The notes beneath the pieces were generated by a model. That model searched no databases. It saw nothing but the letters and a program-made list of their open reading frames with translations, and was not told where the DNA came from. From assembly GCF_020866845.1 (NCBI RefSeq), contig NZ_CP086594.1, forward strand, positions 3,128,001 to 3,192,000: a DNA stretch of 64,000 nucleotides, in the 5' to 3' direction. Below, one piece after another: positions 1 to 8,597 of the stretch. How positions within the stretch are numbered: the first letter of the stretch is position 1; every line of letters begins with the position of its first letter. Source of the DNA: Sphingomonas radiodurans (GTDB lineage: Bacteria; Pseudomonadota; Alphaproteobacteria; Sphingomonadales; Sphingomonadaceae). The position numbers and the translations under genes were made by a program.

Positions 1-825
1 CTGGTCGAACATTCCGCGGTCACCAAGCCGCCGCTGCGGCGCGAGGCGGATGCGATCGGGCGTGCGGTGGCGGCCGGGGTGCCGGCGCCAATCGTCGCCT
101 ATGTCTGCGACGAGGACGCCGACGGGCTGGACGAGGCCTATGTGATGCAGCGCGTCGCCGGCGAAACGCTGGGCAAGCGGATCGCCAACGATCCGGCGTT
201 TGAGCCCGCGCGTGGCAAGCTGGCGCGGCAATGCGGCGCGGCGCTGGCGCGAATCCACGCGGTCACGCCGATCGACGGGATCGAGCGGACCGACGCCGCC
301 ACGACGCTCGCCAATTACGAGGCGTCGTGGCGCGCAACCGGCAACGTCCGCCCGACGATCGAGGCGGCGTTCCGCTGGCTCGAGAAGCGCCTGCCACGCG
401 AGCCGGTGACGCCGCGTTTCCTGCATGGCGATTTCCGCAACGGCAACATCATGGTCGATCCCGACGACGGCCTCGTCGCGGTGCTCGATTGGGAACTGGT
501 GCATGTCGGCGACCCGGCGGAGGATCTGGGCTGGCTGTGCACCAGCAGCTGGAAGTTCGGACGGCCCGATCGCTACGTCGGCGGGTTCGGCGACCTTTCG
601 GACCTGCTGGCGGGCTATGCCGAGGCGGGCGGCGATCCGGTGTCGCCGGCGCGGGTCGATTTTTGGTCGATGCTCGGCAGCCTGAAGTGGGGGGTGATGA
701 CGATGGGCATGTACGCAAGCTTCGCTGCCGATCCCACCGCCGGCCCCGAGCGTGGGGTGATCGGGCGGCGACTGTCCGAAACCGAGGCGGATATCGTCGC
801 GATCATCGAACGGAACGCGGCATGA
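1..825 (+). CDS. Aminoglycoside-phosphotransferase-like (APH/ACAD10-type) kinase, 5' truncated by window edge
   Basis: The frame is open from base 1, so the gene begins upstream of the window; the GTG at 67 is only the first internal start. Kinase-fold hallmarks are visible: the catalytic loop HGDFRNGNIM (about base 424) and a following LDWELVHVGDP segment carrying the metal-binding Asp. By family knowledge such APH-domain proteins next to acyl-CoA dehydrogenases and DUF6285 proteins act on acyl or hydroxyacyl substrates in fatty-acid catabolism rather than on antibiotics. The stop overlaps the next start (ATGA), so the two genes are co-transcribed. The substrate is unknown. Confidence 0.85.
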   Translation: MVEHSAVTKPPLRREADAIGRAVAAGVPAPIVAYVCDEDADGLDEAYVMQRVAGETLGKRIANDPAFEPARGKLARQCGAALARIHAVTPIDGIERTDAATTLANYEASWRATGNVRPTIEAAFRWLEKRLPREPVTPRFLHGDFRNGNIMVDPDDGLVAVLDWELVHVGDPAEDLGWLCTSSWKFGRPDRYVGGFGDLSDLLAGYAEAGGDPVSPARVDFWSMLGSLKWGVMTMGMYASFAADPTAGPERGVIGRRLSETEADIVAIIERNAA

Positions 826-1166
826 TCACGCATCCGACCGCGCACGAGCTGGTCGCGGGCGTCGCGCAATGGCTGCCGGTCGATGGCAGCGCGAGCGGGT
901 TCGGGTTGCGCGTGGCGCGCAATGCGCTCGAGATCGCAGCGCGGGATTTGGCGCTGAGCCCGGCGGCGGACGCACGCGCGATCGAACGGATGCGTGCGCT
1001 GCTGGGCCGCGACGGCACGCGCGACGAACTCGACCAGGCGCTGGTGGCGGCGATCCGCGACGGGTCGATTGCGCCCGACGATGCGGCGCTGGTGGCGCAT
1101 CTGAAGGCGACCGCGCTCGATACGATCGCGATCGACCAGCCCAAATACGCGCATACCCTTGGCTGA
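822..1166 (+). CDS. DUF6285-type small protein, partner of the APH-like kinase
   Basis: 114-residue protein starting at the ATG that overlaps the kinase stop codon by four bases. It is Ala/Arg-rich and predicted alpha-helical, with no signal peptide, membrane segment or catalytic motif visible. Small proteins of this kind (DUF6285) recur directly behind APH-like kinases and near acyl-CoA dehydrogenases, as here. I infer that it is an accessory subunit or stabiliser of the kinase; no biochemical function can be assigned from sequence. Confidence 0.7.
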   Translation: MITHPTAHELVAGVAQWLPVDGSASGFGLRVARNALEIAARDLALSPAADARAIERMRALLGRDGTRDELDQALVAAIRDGSIAPDDAALVAHLKATALDTIAIDQPKYAHTLG

Positions 1167-1257
1167 ATCGCGCAGCAGGCTATAGCCCTCGCTCGATCCC
1201 GTTCAGACGAACGGGTACGGGGCGTGCTGCCCCGAACCGAGGTAGAGGCACAAGTTT

Positions 1258-2442
1258 ATGGCCGGCATGGGCGCGTTCGATTGGGCTGATCCGTTTCTGC
1301 TCGAGGACCAATTGACCGAAGACGAGCGGATGGTGCGCGATACCGCGCGTGCCTATGCGCAGGAGAAACTGGCGCCGCGGATCATCGATGCGTTCGCCAA
1401 CGAGCATACCGACGTCGAGATCTTCCGCGAGATGGGCCAGCTGGGCCTGCTCGGGCCGACGATCCCGGAAGAATATGGCGGTGTCGGCGCGGGTTATGTC
1501 GCTTACGGTCTGGTGGCGCGCGAGGTGGAGCGGGTCGACTCGGGCTATCGCTCGATGATGAGCGTCCAGTCGAGCCTGGTGATGTACCCGATCCACGCCT
1601 TCGGATCGGAGGAGCAGAAGCGCAAATACCTTCCAAAGCTGGCGAGCGGCGAGTGGATCGGTTGCTTCGGGCTGACCGAGCCCGATGCCGGCTCCGATCC
1701 CAGCGGCATGACGACGCGCGCGGTGAAGACCGATGGCGGTTATCGCCTGTCGGGCTCGAAGACGTGGATCTCGAATTCGCCGATCGCCGACGTGTTCGTC
1801 GTCTGGGCGAAGAGCGATGCGCATGGCGGGGGCATCCGCGGCTTCGTGCTGGAAAAGGGCATGAAGGGGCTGAGCGCGCCGAAGATCGAGGGCAAGCTGT
1901 CGCTGCGCGCGTCGATCACCGGCATGATCGTGATGGACGAGGTAGAGCTGGGCGAAGACGCGCTGCTGCCCGACGTGCAGGGGCTGAAAGGGCCGTTCGG
2001 CTGCCTCAACCGCGCGCGCTACGGGATCAGTTGGGGCAGCATGGGGGCGGCGGAATTCTGCATGCATGCCGCGCGGCAATATGGGCTCGACCGGCAGCAG
2101 TTCGGCCGACCGCTCGCCGCGACGCAGCTGTTCCAGAAGAAGCTGGCGGACATGGAGACCGAGATCGCGCTCGGGCTGCAGGCGTCGCTGCGCGTCGGGC
2201 GGCTGATGGACGAGGGGCGGTTCGCGCCAGAGATGGTCTCGATCGTGAAGCGCAACAATGTCGGCAAGGCGCTCGATATCGCGCGCGCGTCGCGCGACAT
2301 GCATGGCGGGAACGGGATCTCGGGCGAATATCAGGTGATGCGGCACGTGATGAACCTGGAGACGGTGAACACGTACGAGGGCGCGCATGACGTGCATGCG
2401 CTGATCCTCGGGCGCGCGATCACGGGGATCGCGGCGTTCTAG
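1258..2442 (+). CDS. gcdH: Glutaryl-CoA dehydrogenase (acyl-CoA dehydrogenase family)
   Basis: 394 residues, normal length. It oxidatively decarboxylates glutaryl-CoA to crotonyl-CoA using FAD and electron-transfer flavoprotein, the last specific step of lysine/tryptophan breakdown. Seen: N-terminal helical domain, the FAD/substrate loop [14 protein letters not shown], the [11 protein letters not shown] segment, and the C-terminal [15 protein letters not shown] region that carries the catalytic Glu of the GCDH subgroup. GAGG-like ribosome binding bases lie upstream of the ATG at 1258. The CoA-transferase gene that follows is a plausible partner making glutaryl-CoA. Subgroup assignment is strong. 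Confidence 0.93.
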   Translation: MAGMGAFDWADPFLLEDQLTEDERMVRDTARAYAQEKLAPRIIDAFANEHTDVEIFREMGQLGLLGPTIPEEYGGVGAGYVAYGLVAREVERVDSGYRSMMSVQSSLVMYPIHAFGSEEQKRKYLPKLASGEWIGCFGLTEPDAGSDPSGMTTRAVKTDGGYRLSGSKTWISNSPIADVFVVWAKSDAHGGGIRGFVLEKGMKGLSAPKIEGKLSLRASITGMIVMDEVELGEDALLPDVQGLKGPFGCLNRARYGISWGSMGAAEFCMHAARQYGLDRQQFGRPLAATQLFQKKLADMETEIALGLQASLRVGRLMDEGRFAPEMVSIVKRNNVGKALDIARASRDMHGGNGISGEYQVMRHVMNLETVNTYEGAHDVHALILGRAITGIAAF

Positions 2443-2449
2443 ATATCTA

Positions 2450-2548
2450 CCCCGGCGAAGGGATCCCATCAAAGTATTACTTTGATGGGGCCCAAGGCCG
2501 GGGCCCAGTATCGGGCCGGCCGCAACTGGGCCCCGGCCTTCGCCGGGG
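2450..2548. repeat. Composite palindromic repeat (family A with an inner hairpin of family B)
   Basis: The outer arms are CCCCGGCGAAGG and its complement CCTTCGCCGGGG (2537-2548), with GCCCAGT/GCAACTGGGC elements inside. Within the left half sits a perfect 10-bp hairpin with a 5-nt loop (2465-2474 and 2480-2489, CCCATCAAAG/CTTTGATGGG). It could serve as a bidirectional transcription stop after gcdH. Its right end abuts the next start codon by only seven bases. Confidence 0.85.
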
Positions 2549-2555
2549 AACAGGA

Positions 2556-3662
2556 ATGAATACACCTCTGAAGGGCATCAAGGTCGTCGAACTCGCGCGC
2601 ATTCTCGCGGGGCCGTGGGCGGGGCAGATCTTGGCGGATCTCGGCGCCGAGGTGATCAAGGTCGAGAGCCCGGCGGGGGACGATACGCGGACGTGGGGGC
2701 CGCCGTTCGTCGAGCATGCGGGGCAGCGCGCGGCGGCTTATTATCACGCCTGCAACCGGGGCAAGAGCGGCATCGTCGCTAACTTCACCAACCCAGATGA
2801 CGTCGCGCGCGTTCGGGCGTTGATCGCCGGTGCAGATGTGGTGATCGAGAATTTCAAGGTCGGCGGGCTCGCCAAATATGGGCTCGACTATGCCAGCCTC
2901 GCGGCGGATCATCCGCGGCTGGTGTATTGCTCGATCACGGGCTTCGGGCAGGACGGGCCGTATGCACATCGCGCCGGATACGATTTCATCATCCAGGGCA
3001 TGGGCGGGATGATGTCGCTGACCGGCGAGCCCGATGGCGCGCCGCAGAAGATGGGCGTTGCGGTCGCCGACATCATGACCGGGCTGTATGCGACGATCGG
3101 CATCCAGGCCGCGCTGCTGATGCGCGAGCAGACTGGGCGGGGGCAGCAGGTCGATTGCGCGCTGCTCGATACGATGGTGGGCGTGCTGGCGAATCAGGCC
3201 GCCAATTATTTCGCGAGTGGCGAGAACCCGGCGCGGATGGGCAATGCGCACGCCAATGTCAGCCCCTATGCGGTTTTCCCGACCAGCGACGGCTGGTTCA
3301 TCCTCGCGGTGGGGAATGACGCGCAATATCATCGCTTTGCGGCGATCGTCGGGATCGGGCCGGACCCAAGGTGGGACAGCAATGCCGGGCGGATCGAGCA
3401 TCGCGCGCCGCTGTTCGCGCTGATCGAGGCCAGATGCCGCACCTTCACGCGAGACGATCTGCTCGCGCGGCTGGAAGTTGCGGGCGTGCCCGCGGGGCCG
3501 ATCAATACCGTCGAGCAGGCGTTGAACGACCCGCAGATCGCGGCGCGCGGCATGGTGCTGGCGCCGAACGAAACGCGCCCGATCGCCGGGCTGCGGACGC
3601 CGATCCGCTTCTCGGGCGCCGAGCTGGCACTGGAGCGTGGCGCGCCGCCGCTGGAGCTCTGA
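2556..3662 (+). CDS. CaiB/BaiF family CoA-transferase, probable glutarate/succinyl-CoA type
   Basis: 368 residues, class III CoA-transferase. Seen: the N-terminal Rossmann-like segment LAGPWAGQILADLGAEVIKVE, the GFGQDGPYAHRAGYDF segment, and VADIMTGLYA, which holds the catalytic Asp that forms the CoA thioester intermediate in formyl-CoA transferase. Position directly behind glutaryl-CoA dehydrogenase suggests activation of glutarate with CoA; that substrate is inferred from context. The start at 2556 lies seven bases after the right arm of a palindromic repeat, so the sequence just upstream comes from the repeat. Confidence 0.88.
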   Translation: MNTPLKGIKVVELARILAGPWAGQILADLGAEVIKVESPAGDDTRTWGPPFVEHAGQRAAAYYHACNRGKSGIVANFTNPDDVARVRALIAGADVVIENFKVGGLAKYGLDYASLAADHPRLVYCSITGFGQDGPYAHRAGYDFIIQGMGGMMSLTGEPDGAPQKMGVAVADIMTGLYATIGIQAALLMREQTGRGQQVDCALLDTMVGVLANQAANYFASGENPARMGNAHANVSPYAVFPTSDGWFILAVGNDAQYHRFAAIVGIGPDPRWDSNAGRIEHRAPLFALIEARCRTFTRDDLLARLEVAGVPAGPINTVEQALNDPQIAARGMVLAPNETRPIAGLRTPIRFSGAELALERGAPPLEL

Positions 3663-3748
3663 GCGACCTTGCGCCGTTCGACATAACTTTTGTTGTGCTG
3701 AGCGGCAGCGCGCGATACCGGCCGGGAAACGATTAGGAGAGCGCATCC

Positions 3749-4870
3749 GTGAGCACGCCACCCCTTGCCGGCATTCGTATTGTCGAATTCGCCGGAATCG
3801 GCCCTGGGCCATTCGCCGGCATGATGCTCGCCGATCATGGCGCCGAAGTGATCCGCATCGATCGCCCGTCGAAAGGCGGCGGGATCTCGATCGACAGCAA
3901 GGATCCTCTGCTGCGCAATCGCAAGTCGATCGGCATGGACTTGAAGGACCCCAAGGCGATCGCCGCGGTGCGCAAGATCGTGGCCGGCGCCGACGGGATC
4001 ATCGAGGGGTTTCGCCCCGGCGTGATGGAGCGGTTGGGGATCGGCCCCGACGTGCTGCTCGCGGACAATCCCAAGCTCGTCTACGGCCGGATGACCGGCT
4101 GGGGGCAGACCGGGCCGATGGCGCCCGAGCCGGGGCATGACATCAATTACATTGCGATCTCGGGCGCGCTGCATGCGTTCGGGCGCAAGGGCGAGAAGCC
4201 GACGCCGCCGATCAACCTGGCGGGCGACTTCGGCGGCGGCGGTATGTTCCTCGCGTACGGGATGCTCGCGGCGTTGCTGCACGCGGCGCGGACCGGCGAG
4301 GGGCAGGTGGTCGATGCGGCGATGACCGATGGGTCGGCCGTGCTGATGACGATGATGTGGGGCTTCCGCGGCATGGGCCGGTGGAGCGACGAGCGCGGCA
4401 CCAACCTGCTCGATACCGCGGCGCATTTCTACGACACGTACGAGACGAGCGACGGCAAGTTCATCTCATTGGGCGCGATCGAGCCGCAATTCTACGCCGA
4501 GTTCCGCGCGGTGATGGGGCTGTCGGACGACAAATGGGCGGCGCAGATGAATGCGCGGCAATGGCCGGCGCTGAAGGACGAGCTGACTGCGCTGTTCAAG
4601 ACGAAGAGCCGTGACGAATGGGTCGCGGCGTTCAGGGGGCACGACGTGTGCTTCGCGCCGGTGCTCGGGTTCGACGAGGCGTATGATGACGCGCACAACC
4701 AGGCGCGCGGCACGTTCGTCGAAGCGGGCGGGGTGAAGCAACCGGCACCCGCGCCGCGCTATTCCAAGAGCGGCACGGTGGCGCCGGCGCTCGGCGGCGG
4801 GCGTGACGATGCCGGCGTGCTGCGCGCGCTCGGCTTCGACGACGCGGAGGTCGCCGGGCTCGGCTATTGA
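3749..4870 (+). CDS. Alpha-methylacyl-CoA racemase (CaiB/BaiF family)
   Basis: 373 residues from a GTG start with GGAGAG upstream. It inverts the 2-methyl stereocentre of branched acyl-CoAs so that they can enter beta-oxidation. The AMACR catalytic set is visible: the His in PGHDINY, the Asp in NLAGDFGGGG and the Glu in GAIEPQFYAEF, matching the His/Asp/Glu of the characterised mycobacterial racemase. It is thus distinguished from the preceding CoA-transferase despite shared fold. It sits in the same orientation in an acyl-CoA block, 86 bases after the transferase. Confidence 0.9.
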   Translation: MSTPPLAGIRIVEFAGIGPGPFAGMMLADHGAEVIRIDRPSKGGGISIDSKDPLLRNRKSIGMDLKDPKAIAAVRKIVAGADGIIEGFRPGVMERLGIGPDVLLADNPKLVYGRMTGWGQTGPMAPEPGHDINYIAISGALHAFGRKGEKPTPPINLAGDFGGGGMFLAYGMLAALLHAARTGEGQVVDAAMTDGSAVLMTMMWGFRGMGRWSDERGTNLLDTAAHFYDTYETSDGKFISLGAIEPQFYAEFRAVMGLSDDKWAAQMNARQWPALKDELTALFKTKSRDEWVAAFRGHDVCFAPVLGFDEAYDDAHNQARGTFVEAGGVKQPAPAPRYSKSGTVAPALGGGRDDAGVLRALGFDDAEVAGLGY

Positions 4871-4885
4871 ACGGGAGGCGGCACG

Positions 4886-5056
4886 ATGCGGGCGAGCGAA
4901 CATTTCCTGACCTCGGCGGAGGATAGCGACGGCAACGTCTGGGTCGTGCGCGCTGACGACAACGACACCGCCTGTCACGTCGCCGACCTGTTCCGGCTGA
5001 GCGATCATGTGCGGGTGACGATCATCGCGCCCGACGATCCGCTGGATCTGGATTGA
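4886..5056 (+). CDS. Small hypothetical acidic protein (56 aa)
   Basis: ATG at 4886 preceded by GGGAGG at 4873-4878, then a 56-residue frame ending in TGA at 5056. The product begins MRASEHFLTSAEDSDGN and ends DDPLDLD. It is strongly acidic, with no cysteine pair, signal peptide or membrane segment. It sits 15 bases after the racemase stop and is probably co-transcribed. I do not recognise the family. Confidence 0.5.
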   Translation: MRASEHFLTSAEDSDGNVWVVRADDNDTACHVADLFRLSDHVRVTIIAPDDPLDLD

Positions 5057-5116
5057 CGTCGCGTTGAGCGCCGTTGCCAGGTGACGGATCCTGGCGACTG
5101 GCGCTAAGGCAAGCGA

Positions 5117-5665
5117 ATGACGAAGCTTACCGTCAACAACGAGGCGATCGAATATCGCCTCGATCCCGCCACGCCATTGCTGTGGGCGCTGCGCGACGCA
5201 TCCAACCTGACGGGCGCGAAATACGGCTGCGGGACGGGGAGTTGCGGCGCCTGTACCGTGGATATCGATGGTCGCGCGGTGCGATCGTGCCAGGTGACGA
5301 TCGCGGCGGTCGAGGGCAGTTTCGTCACCACCGTGGAGGGGCTGTCGCGGGACCGGGCGAATCCGGTGCAGCTCGCGCTGATCGCCGACAATGTCGTGCA
5401 GTGCGGTTACTGCATCCCCGGCATCGTCATGGCGGCGGCGGTGCTGATCAAGAACGATCGCGATCCGTCCGAAGCCAAGATCAAGCAATCGATCACGAAC
5501 ATCTGCCGCTGCGGCATCTATCCGCGGCTGGTGGAAGCGATCCAGCGCGCGGCGCGAGCGGGGCGCGGCGACGAGATGCTGCCCGCGGGCGCACGGCCGG
5601 GGATCGATCCGGCCGAGGCGGCCAAGAGCGTGCCGGCGCTAAGCCCGGCGCCCAGTGGGGAATGA
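5117..5665 (+). CDS. [2Fe-2S] subunit of a xanthine-dehydrogenase-family oxidoreductase (IorA-like), orphan
   Basis: 182 residues. Two [2Fe-2S] clusters are predicted: the plant-type site CGTGSCGACTVDIDG in the N-terminal half and the helical site with CGYCIPG and CRCGIYP in the C-terminal half. Family members pass electrons from a molybdopterin large subunit, as in isoquinoline 1-oxidoreductase. The C-terminal tail of about 30 residues is longer than in minimal homologues. No molybdopterin subunit lies next to it in this window: downstream is a repeat and then opposing transporter genes. Its partner must be elsewhere, or the gene is stranded. Confidence 0.88.
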   Translation: MTKLTVNNEAIEYRLDPATPLLWALRDASNLTGAKYGCGTGSCGACTVDIDGRAVRSCQVTIAAVEGSFVTTVEGLSRDRANPVQLALIADNVVQCGYCIPGIVMAAAVLIKNDRDPSEAKIKQSITNICRCGIYPRLVEAIQRAARAGRGDEMLPAGARPGIDPAEAAKSVPALSPAPSGE

Positions 5666-5681
5666 TTTAGAACGACCAAGT

Positions 5682-5793
5682 CCGTTCGCCCTGAGGAGAG
5701 GCTGAGCTTGTCGAAGCCTCGTCTCGAAGGGTACACACCTCGGTGCTTCGAGACGGCATTTCGACAAGCTCAATGCCTCCTCAGCACGAACGG
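5682..5793. repeat. Palindromic repeat, family D (GAGCTTGTCGAAG)
   Basis: Inverted arms starting CCGTTCGCCCTGAGGAG and ending CTCCTCAGCACGAACGG, with internal GCTGAGCTTGTCGAAG versus CTTCGAGACGGCATTTCGACAAGCTC. It lies between converging genes (5665 and 5811) and may stop transcription from both sides. A second copy lies at 41465-41571. Confidence 0.8.
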
Positions 5794-5810
5794 TATAAGG
5801 CATCCCGCGC

Positions 5811-7070
5811 CTAATCCTCGTTGATGCGGCTCGTCGCGCGGGTGTCGCGCATGCGCAGGTACACGATCAGCGAAACGCCGATCATCGCGGTCACATACCA
5901 GTAGAAGCCGCGCTCCCACCCCGCATCCTTGAAGCGTAGCGCGACATATTCCGCGGTGCCGCCGAACAGCGTGTTGGCCAGCGCATAAGGCAGCGCCACG
6001 CCGAGTGCACGAATGTTGGCGGGGAACAGCTCGGCCTTCACCACCGCGTTGATCGAGGTGTAGCCGGTGACAATCACCAGCGCCGCCATCACCAGCAAGC
6101 CGGCGGCGAGCGGGCTCTTCACCGTCTCGAGCGTGGCGAAGATCGGGTAGGTCGCGAGTAGCCCGAGCACGCCGAAGCCGACCATCAGCGGCTTGCGCCC
6201 GATCCGGTCGCTCAAGCCACCGGCGAGCGGCTGGAGGCACATGAAGACGAAGAGCGTGGCGGCGTTGATCTGGCTTGCGGTCGTACGGTCGAAGCCGCTG
6301 GTGTTGACGAGGAACTTCTGCATGTAGATCGAGTAAGCGTAGAAGGCGAGCGTGCCGCCGGCGGTGAGCAGCATGACCGTCGCGGTCTCGCGCGGGTGAT
6401 GCGTGACGAGCGTCCAGAAGCCCGATTTCGGCCCCTCGGCGCGCTTGAAGCTTTCGGTTTCGGCGAGGCCGCGGCGGATGCGGAACACCACGATCGCGAG
6501 CACGCCGCCGATCGCGAACGGGATGCGCCAGCCCCAGGCGTCGAGCGCGGCCTCGCTCATCGTCGATTGCAGCAGCAGGAGGACTAGCAGCGCGACGAGC
6601 TGACCGGCGATCAGCGTGACATATTGAAAGCTGGAGAAGAAACCGCGGTGCTGTTTGCCCGCCATTTCGGAGAGGTAGGTCGCGCTGGCCCCATATTCAC
6701 CGCCGACCGACAGGCCCTGCATCAGCCGCGCGAACACCAGCAGTGCGGGGGCGACGACGCCGATCGTCTCGTAGCCCGGCGTGATCGCGATCAGGAACGA
6801 GCCGGCGCACATCAGCGTCACCGACAGCGTCAGCCCGGCCTTGCGGCCGCGGCGATCGGCGTAGATGCCCATGATCCACGCGCCGACCGGACGCATGATG
6901 AAGCCGACCGCGAAGACCGCGGCGGCGCTCAGGAGCTGCGCGGTACGATCGCCATCGGGGAAGAAGTGCGGCGCGAAATAGAGCGTGAAGGCGGAATAGG
7001 CGTACCAATCATACCATTCGACGAGATTGCCGGTCGATCCGCCGATGATCGATTTGAGCCGCGGGTTCAC
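5811..7070 (-). CDS. MFS transporter, metabolite:H+ symporter family (alpha-ketoglutarate permease-like)
   Basis: 419 residues with about 12 predicted membrane segments. The N-terminal [13 protein letters not shown] segment and the [15 protein letters not shown] loop (here [11 protein letters not shown]) mark the MHS family, which takes up organic acids such as 2-oxoglutarate, citrate or shikimate with protons. [13 protein letters not shown] is also typical. The GTG start at 7070 overlaps the dctA stop, so both transporters form one unit. I infer an organic-acid substrate; the exact one cannot be read. Confidence 0.88.
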   Translation of the reverse strand: MNPRLKSIIGGSTGNLVEWYDWYAYSAFTLYFAPHFFPDGDRTAQLLSAAAVFAVGFIMRPVGAWIMGIYADRRGRKAGLTLSVTLMCAGSFLIAITPGYETIGVVAPALLVFARLMQGLSVGGEYGASATYLSEMAGKQHRGFFSSFQYVTLIAGQLVALLVLLLLQSTMSEAALDAWGWRIPFAIGGVLAIVVFRIRRGLAETESFKRAEGPKSGFWTLVTHHPRETATVMLLTAGGTLAFYAYSIYMQKFLVNTSGFDRTTASQINAATLFVFMCLQPLAGGLSDRIGRKPLMVGFGVLGLLATYPIFATLETVKSPLAAGLLVMAALVIVTGYTSINAVVKAELFPANIRALGVALPYALANTLFGGTAEYVALRFKDAGWERGFYWYVTAMIGVSLIVYLRMRDTRATSRINED

Positions 7071-8389
7071 GGCTCGACCTCACCCGGCGGCAGATCCTCG
7101 ATCGGCGGCAGCTTGCCCGACAGCGCGGCTTCGAGCTGGTCGCGGTCGAGTTCGCCTTCCCAGCGTGCCACCACCAGCGTCGCGACGGCATTGCCGACGA
7201 AATTGGTGAGGCTGCGGCATTCGGACATGAAGCGATCGACGCCAAGGATCAGCGCCATGCCCGCGACCGGCACCGACGGCACGATCGAGAGCGTTGCGGC
7301 CAGCGTGATGAAGCCCGCGCCGGTGACGCCGGCGGCACCCTTCGACGAGAGCATCGCGACGGCGAGCAGCAGCAACTGGTCGCCGAGCGGCAGATCGATG
7401 TTGGTCGCCTGCGCGATGAACAGCGCGGCGAGCGTCATGTAGATGTTGGTGCCGTCGAGGTTGAACGAATAGCCTGCGGGGACGACGAGCCCGACGATCG
7501 ATTTCGGCGCGCCGGCGCGCTGCATCTTCTCGATCAGCGCCGGCAGCGCCGCCTCCGACGACGAGGTGCCGAGCACGAGCAGCAGCTCGGCCTTGAGGTA
7601 TGCGATCAGGCGGAAAATCGAAAAGCCGCACAGGCGCGCGACGAGGCCCAGAACGACGAGCACGAATAATAGCGAGGTGAGATAGAAGGTTGCCACCAGG
7701 CCGGCGAGATTGGCCAATGTCCCGACGCCATAGGTGGCGATGGTGAAGGCCATCGCGCCGAACGCGCCGATCGGCGCGGCGCGCATCAGGATCGACACGA
7801 GCTTGAACACCGCGACCGAGATATCCTCCAGCACCGAGAGGATGCGGGTGCCGCGTTCGCCGATCGAGGCGAGCGCGATGCCGAAGAGGATCGCGACGAA
7901 CAGCACCTGAAGGATGTTGCCGGCGGTGAGCGCCGAGACGAACGTGTCTGGGATGACCGACAGGAGGAAGCCGGTGAGCGTCGTCTCTTGCGCCTTGGCC
8001 GTATAGCCCGAGACTGCGCCTCTATCGAGCGTTGCGGGATCGATGTTCAGGCCGGCGCCGGGCTGCACGACATTAGCCACGACGAGCCCGACGATCAGCG
8101 CGAGAGTGGAGAAGAAAAGGAAGTATCCGAATGCCTTGGCGGCCACTCTTCCGACGCGGGCGAGATCGCGCATGCCCGCGATCCCAGTGACGATCGTGAG
8201 GAAGATCACCGGGGCGATGATCATCTTCACCAGCTTGATGAAGCCATCGCCGAGCGGCTTGAGCGCCGCGCCGGCGTTGGGGAAGAAATGGCCGATCGCG
8301 ACGCCGAGTGCGATCGCGATCAGGACCTGGACGTAGAGGTGGCGATACCAGGGGCCGGCGGGCGATACGGTCGTGGTTTGCGGCAGCAT
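7067..8389 (-). CDS. dctA: C4-dicarboxylate:cation symporter DctA
   Basis: 440 residues from the ATG at 8389; an upstream in-frame TTG at 8398 is less likely because AGGGG lies suitably in front of the ATG. The protein belongs to the DAACS family, taking up succinate, fumarate and malate. Seen: an N-terminal membrane segment, [19 protein letters not shown], the serine-containing re-entrant loop [10 protein letters not shown], and [19 protein letters not shown]. It is followed with a four-base overlap by a second organic-acid transporter. Confidence 0.93.
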   Translation of the reverse strand: MLPQTTTVSPAGPWYRHLYVQVLIAIALGVAIGHFFPNAGAALKPLGDGFIKLVKMIIAPVIFLTIVTGIAGMRDLARVGRVAAKAFGYFLFFSTLALIVGLVVANVVQPGAGLNIDPATLDRGAVSGYTAKAQETTLTGFLLSVIPDTFVSALTAGNILQVLFVAILFGIALASIGERGTRILSVLEDISVAVFKLVSILMRAAPIGAFGAMAFTIATYGVGTLANLAGLVATFYLTSLLFVLVVLGLVARLCGFSIFRLIAYLKAELLLVLGTSSSEAALPALIEKMQRAGAPKSIVGLVVPAGYSFNLDGTNIYMTLAALFIAQATNIDLPLGDQLLLLAVAMLSSKGAAGVTGAGFITLAATLSIVPSVPVAGMALILGVDRFMSECRSLTNFVGNAVATLVVARWEGELDRDQLEAALSGKLPPIEDLPPGEVEP

Positions 8390-8460
8390 GCCGATCAATC
8401 CCCTAGGAGGGGACGCGGTTCAAGCCCTTCCTCCCGCGTGAGCAGGCTGCCCGTCTAGCT

Positions 8461-8567
8461 CCCCTCCCGCTTGCGGGAGGGGCTGGGGGAGGGCGTGTCC
8501 ACAAGCGCCGCATTCGATCTCACGGACAGTCCCTCCCCCGACCCCTCCCGCAAGCGGGAGAAGGGAA
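8461..8567. repeat. Palindromic repeat, family E (CCCTCCCGCTTGCGGGAGGG)
   Basis: Two short hairpins, CCTCCCGC-TT-GCGGGAGG at the left and CCTCCCGC-AA-GCGGGAG at the right, are linked by GGGGGAGGG/CCCTCCCCC arms, so the whole element is also an inverted repeat. It lies in the divergent gap between dctA and the carboxylase gene and ends only about 45 bases before the carboxylase reading begins. Confidence 0.8.
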
Positions 8568-8597
8568 GAAATAGGGTTGCCGTCACCCTGATCTCAC

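Noticed and set aside
67..825. GTG 67 as the true start of the APH-like kinase
   Set aside because: The frame is open to base 1 with kinase-like sequence, so the gene is cut by the window.
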